DNA of 23,014 nucleotides from CAWBCI01 sp963787195 (GTDB lineage: Bacteria > Bacteroidota > Bacteroidia > Bacteroidales > JAGOPY01), in assembly GCA_963787195.1 (NCBI GenBank), contig CAWBCI010000047.1, positions 1 to 23,014 of the forward strand, written 5' to 3'. The position numbers were made by a program, and so were the translations under genes. Shown here piece after piece: positions 20,320-23,014 of this stretch. The notes under the pieces were generated by a model. The model was not told the DNA's origin, searched no databases, and saw nothing but the letters and a program-made list of their open reading frames with translations. Each line of letters begins with the position of its first letter. The stretch's first letter is position 1.

Positions 20320-21552
20320 ATGGTGCTGAACTATATCTGGATAGCTTTCTTTGTCATCGCCTTTGTACTGGCTTTGTTCAAACTTATTTTCCTGGGAGAT
20401 ACTTCGGTATTCCCGGAGATGATGGCCAGCACCTTCGAAATGGCCAAGACCGGTTTTGAAATCTCCCTCGGCTTAACCGGCGTTATGACTCTCTGGCTCG
20501 GATTGATGCGGGTAGGTGAGAAAGGCGGCATCGTGGCTTATATGGCGAAAGCTGTAGGGCCTTTGTTCCGGAAACTCTTTCCCGAAATCCCCAAGGATCA
20601 CCCGGTAACCGGTTCTATTATGATGAACCTGGCAGCCAATATGCTGGGGCTGGATAATGCGGCCACGCCTCTCGGTTTAAAAGCCATGACCCAGTTACAG
20701 GAACTCAATCCCAAAAAAGATACGGCTTCCAATCCCATGATTATGTTCCTGGTGCTGAACACTTCAGGCCTTACAATTTTGCCAATAAGCATTATGGTTT
20801 ACCGTGCCCAAATGGGTGCAGCCGATCCCTCCGATATTTTTCTGCCCATTCTTCTTGCAACCTTTTTTTCGACTATGGCCGGAATATTAGCAGTTTCATT
20901 TTATCAGAGAATAAATCTTTTGAATAAAGTCGTGCTTGCCTATCTGGGAGGATTTACCCTGCTCATTTCAGGAATAATCTGGTATTTTACAATTATCCCC
21001 CAGGAACAAATCAATACCATATCCTCGGTAAGTAGTAATCTTATCCTATTTACCATTATAATCTCCTTTATCGTACTGGCATTCATTAAGAAGGTAAATG
21101 TCTATGAATCCTTTATCGACGGTGCAAAGGATGGTTTCAAGATTGCGATTAAGATCATTCCTTATCTGGTAGCAATTCTGGTAGCAATTGGAGTTTTTCG
21201 GGCCTCCGGGGCTATGACCTATTTTATTGACGGCATCAAACATCTCTTTTCAGCCATGGGAGTGGATACTGAATTTGTGTCCGCCTTACCGACGGCTTTC
21301 ATGAAACCCCTGAGTGGTTCAGGAGCCCGGGGGATGATGGTGGATGCCATGAAGACTTTTGGGGCCGATTCCTTTGTGGGAAGACTTGCCTGCACTTTCC
21401 AGGGAGCTACCGATACTACATTTTATATCCTGGCGGTTTATTTTGGCTCAGTCGGGATCAAGAATACCCGTTACGCGGTGACAGCCGGATTAATCGCCGA
21501 TTTTGCAGGGATTCTGGCAGCTATTTTTATAGCCTATCTGTTTTTTAAATAA
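20320..21552 (+). CDS. Fused spore maturation-type protein SpmA-SpmB (nucleoside recognition domain)
   Basis: 410 residues, highly hydrophobic, with two Gate/nucleoside-recognition halves. The SpmA-like half (~1-200) includes SIMMNLAANMLGLDNAATPL and FLVLNTSGLTILPISIMVYR. The SpmB-like half (~225-410) includes SFIDGAKDGFKIAIKIIPYL, PLSGSGARGMMVDAM and TFQGATDTTFYILAVYFGSV. In Bacillus the separate SpmA and SpmB proteins affect spore core dehydration. Fused versions occur in non-sporulating Bacteroidota, where the transported or sensed molecule is unknown, so sporulation should not be inferred. It follows the cysteate synthase-like gene by 33 bases but has its own promoter-like element. Confidence 0.85.
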   Translation: MVLNYIWIAFFVIAFVLALFKLIFLGDTSVFPEMMASTFEMAKTGFEISLGLTGVMTLWLGLMRVGEKGGIVAYMAKAVGPLFRKLFPEIPKDHPVTGSIMMNLAANMLGLDNAATPLGLKAMTQLQELNPKKDTASNPMIMFLVLNTSGLTILPISIMVYRAQMGAADPSDIFLPILLATFFSTMAGILAVSFYQRINLLNKVVLAYLGGFTLLISGIIWYFTIIPQEQINTISSVSSNLILFTIIISFIVLAFIKKVNVYESFIDGAKDGFKIAIKIIPYLVAILVAIGVFRASGAMTYFIDGIKHLFSAMGVDTEFVSALPTAFMKPLSGSGARGMMVDAMKTFGADSFVGRLACTFQGATDTTFYILAVYFGSVGIKNTRYAVTAGLIADFAGILAAIFIAYLFFK

Positions 21553-21581
21553 GACTTATCCGGCTCTGTGATTACCCGATT

Positions 21582-22343
21582 TTATTCCTGAAAAAGATAT
21601 TTTAAGTTCCATTTTACATCCCCCCCATTTGTTGATCTGATCATTAATACCGGCACCTTTATCCCTGGATCATACCAGTTGAAATCAGTAGTTGTCGAGC
21701 TTATGCAGTTAACTTTAATTTCGTTGAAGTAAGTAGTAATTATTTCTGAAAAATCTGATCTGATTCTAAGAACTGATGGGTAATTTCCTCCGGCACATTT
21801 TAAAAATCCCCAGGCATCGGCACGGCTTTGAACAATACCTTTGACATTAATCCGAATATTTCCCCCGAATGGATTATAATCTAATATGAATAAAAAAGTA
21901 TCCTTGTAGGAGTCATTATAATGATAGGGAAAAATAATACTTACAAGGGGGTCGGTATATTCATAGTAAAAAACTGATTCTCTCATTTCCCAGCCACCTG
22001 CAACACATTCTGCCATTGTAGAAGAAAAGCGGTAAAAGGTAAATCCTTCAGGATATTCGCTGTCAGTCAAGAGTCCCAGTACATTTTCCTTGATTTTTCC
22101 TGCAAAAGCTGTATTTGCCGGATCAAGATACTTATACTCAGCCTTTAGGTTTGATGTATATTCACTGAAGTCCCATACTACATTCCGGCCTGTTTCTCCG
22201 GGAGGAATTTCAGACAATGCGTTTATGACACGATATTGATATTTTTCTCCTGCTAATGGAATATGAGATGTATTGTCAATAACTGGCTGACAGAAAATAA
22301 ACTGAACATAAAAAATCATCAAAATGCCGCTGATCTTTTTCAC
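21582..22343 (-). CDS. Secreted protein of unknown function
   Basis: 253 residues with a signal peptide (MKKISGILMIFYVQFIFCQ). The body is predicted to be mostly beta and contains ADAWGFLKCAGGNYPSVLRI, a pattern (DxxG-L--P-G-Y-NVLR) that I recall from large exported Bacteroidota proteins carrying type IX sorting tails. No C-terminal T9SS sorting domain is visible here; the protein ends WNLKYLFQE. It is followed convergently, after 29 bases, by the SpmAB gene end, and preceded by a terminator hairpin that separates it from the FISUMP gene. Function not recognised. Confidence 0.7.
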   Translation of the reverse strand: MKKISGILMIFYVQFIFCQPVIDNTSHIPLAGEKYQYRVINALSEIPPGETGRNVVWDFSEYTSNLKAEYKYLDPANTAFAGKIKENVLGLLTDSEYPEGFTFYRFSSTMAECVAGGWEMRESVFYYEYTDPLVSIIFPYHYNDSYKDTFLFILDYNPFGGNIRINVKGIVQSRADAWGFLKCAGGNYPSVLRIRSDFSEIITTYFNEIKVNCISSTTTDFNWYDPGIKVPVLMIRSTNGGDVKWNLKYLFQE

Positions 22344-22382
22344 TTTAACGGATTTGGGATATTATCGCTTTAACTGAAAAGA

Positions 22383-22417
22383 GGAGCCGGGCTGACATAA
22401 ATAGGCAACCCGGCTCC
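22383..22417 (-). terminator. Terminator-like hairpin after the partial FISUMP gene
   Basis: GGAGCCGGG (22383-22391) and CCCGGCTCC (22409-22417) form a perfect 9-bp GC-rich stem with a 17-base loop, 10 bases beyond the stop of the FISUMP gene. On the minus strand it is followed by TCTTTTC, a moderately T-rich tail. Confidence 0.6.
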
Positions 22418-22426
22418 CTGACTTAA

Positions 22427-23014
22427 TTAATCCTTGACACATCTTACAGAAAACCCCGTATCCTTATTATCCGAATGCATATTCGCTCCTCCCTGGTTAT
22501 TGTAAAGCGTAAGATCATATGCACTGCTTGTATTGTATTCTGTGGATGTCCATATTTCATTCTGCATTTTTATATATTGATAGGTTCCGGTAAGACTGCG
22601 TTCTCCGGCGCCCCGGGCAGTAAATCCAAATTCATTTGTTGCAGCTGTATTGGGAGGGTCCCAATGGTTGGTTCCGGTTTCCTTCATTTTACCTCCGGCA
22701 CCAACAGCGCCTCCAATAAAGCTGATTAGTTCCTCAAATTCAGCTTTGCTGGGCAAATGCCAGCCAGTGGGACAAACACCCTGAACTCCGCTGGGATTCC
22801 CGTTACTTGATCCTGTCCCGTTCATAATTGCATCCCAAGTGTAAAGCCTTCCGTAAGCTTCAGCATATGAATTGTTATCATCATATACATATACTCCGGT
22901 GATACTGTTTCCGTTGGCATAATGAAGCGATCGCAGGCATGTTTTTATCCAGACCTGGAGGCCGATCTGGACAGTTTCATATACATTCCCGTCAAAATCA
23001 GTGACTGTTCCACC
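22427..23014 (-). CDS. FISUMP-domain protein, C-terminal part (5' end outside window)
   Basis: The frame is open to the window edge (195 codons visible), beyond the internal Met at 22825 that would otherwise look like a start. It begins GGTVTDFDGNVYETVQIGLQ, the usual entry to the Fibrobacter major paralogous domain, then has GRLYTWDAIMNG, CPTGWHLPSKAEFEELI, the Gly-rich GGKMKETG, IWTSTEYN and the final GFSVRCVKD. The normally strong WMAENL motif is replaced by WIKTCL. It ends with the FISUMP domain and lacks a T9SS sorting domain. Similar in domain to the complete protein at 3222-3965 but clearly a different gene. The signal peptide must lie further upstream. Confidence 0.85.
   Translation of the reverse strand, partial: GGTVTDFDGNVYETVQIGLQVWIKTCLRSLHYANGNSITGVYVYDDNNSYAEAYGRLYTWDAIMNGTGSSNGNPSGVQGVCPTGWHLPSKAEFEELISFIGGAVGAGGKMKETGTNHWDPPNTAATNEFGFTARGAGERSLTGTYQYIKMQNEIWTSTEYNTSSAYDLTLYNNQGGANMHSDNKDTGFSVRCVKD

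Noticed and set aside
20320..21552. Evidence for sporulation
   Set aside because: Fused SpmAB proteins occur in non-sporulating Bacteroidota, and no other sporulation gene is in the window.

Overview
The window looks like a piece of a Bacteroidota chromosome, probably a free-living or sediment Bacteroidales-type organism. Supporting signs: two FISUMP-domain exported proteins, a carboxypeptidase-like/plug/beta-barrel outer-membrane protein, a fused SpmA-SpmB protein, a PSP1/RicT protein, A-rich leaders with few Shine-Dalgarno sites, and several promoter boxes of the Bacteroidota type (TAnnTTTG, sometimes with an upstream TTTG/TTG). No rRNA, tRNA, transposase or CRISPR array was seen.

Layout. 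(1) 1-1086: the AT-rich 3' end of a restriction-modification enzyme gene, a 34-codon remnant overlapping its stop, then a 0.6-kb repeat cluster. The cluster contains six hairpins of one family, a 252-bp tandem duplication, two perfect 34-bp palindromes, and two copies of a short reading frame that resembles the phosphohistidine domain of PEP synthase-like enzymes. (2) 1084-4376: a lipocalin-like (DUF7064/AttH-type) gene, an F420-dependent-NADP-reductase-like gene and a secreted FISUMP gene, separated by heptamer arrays and four REP-like hairpins. (3) 4374-9760, all on the minus strand: NifX-like small protein, MscS channel, RicT/PSP1 protein and a large outer-membrane barrel. (4) 10155-14837, plus strand: TetR regulator, EmrA-type adaptor, EmrB/QacA-type exporter and TolC-type channel, a complete tripartite multidrug efflux operon. 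(5) 14859-18587, minus strand: acyl-CoA synthetase and DEAD-box RNA helicase, separated by a hairpin-rich gap. (6) 18955-21552, plus strand: a cysteate synthase-like PLP enzyme and an SpmAB membrane protein with its own promoter. (7) 21582-23014, minus strand: a secreted protein of unknown function and a second, partial FISUMP gene with a terminator between them.

The least ordinary part is the repeat landscape. Three heptamer arrays built on (T)TAGTCG each follow a run of G on the repeat strand. The hairpin family begins with the same TAGTCG, and an octamer array begins with TGATAAGG. In several places the repeat itself supplies the stop codon of the adjoining reading frame. The most interesting metabolic gene is the cysteate synthase homologue, which suggests sulfonolipid (capnine-type) synthesis.
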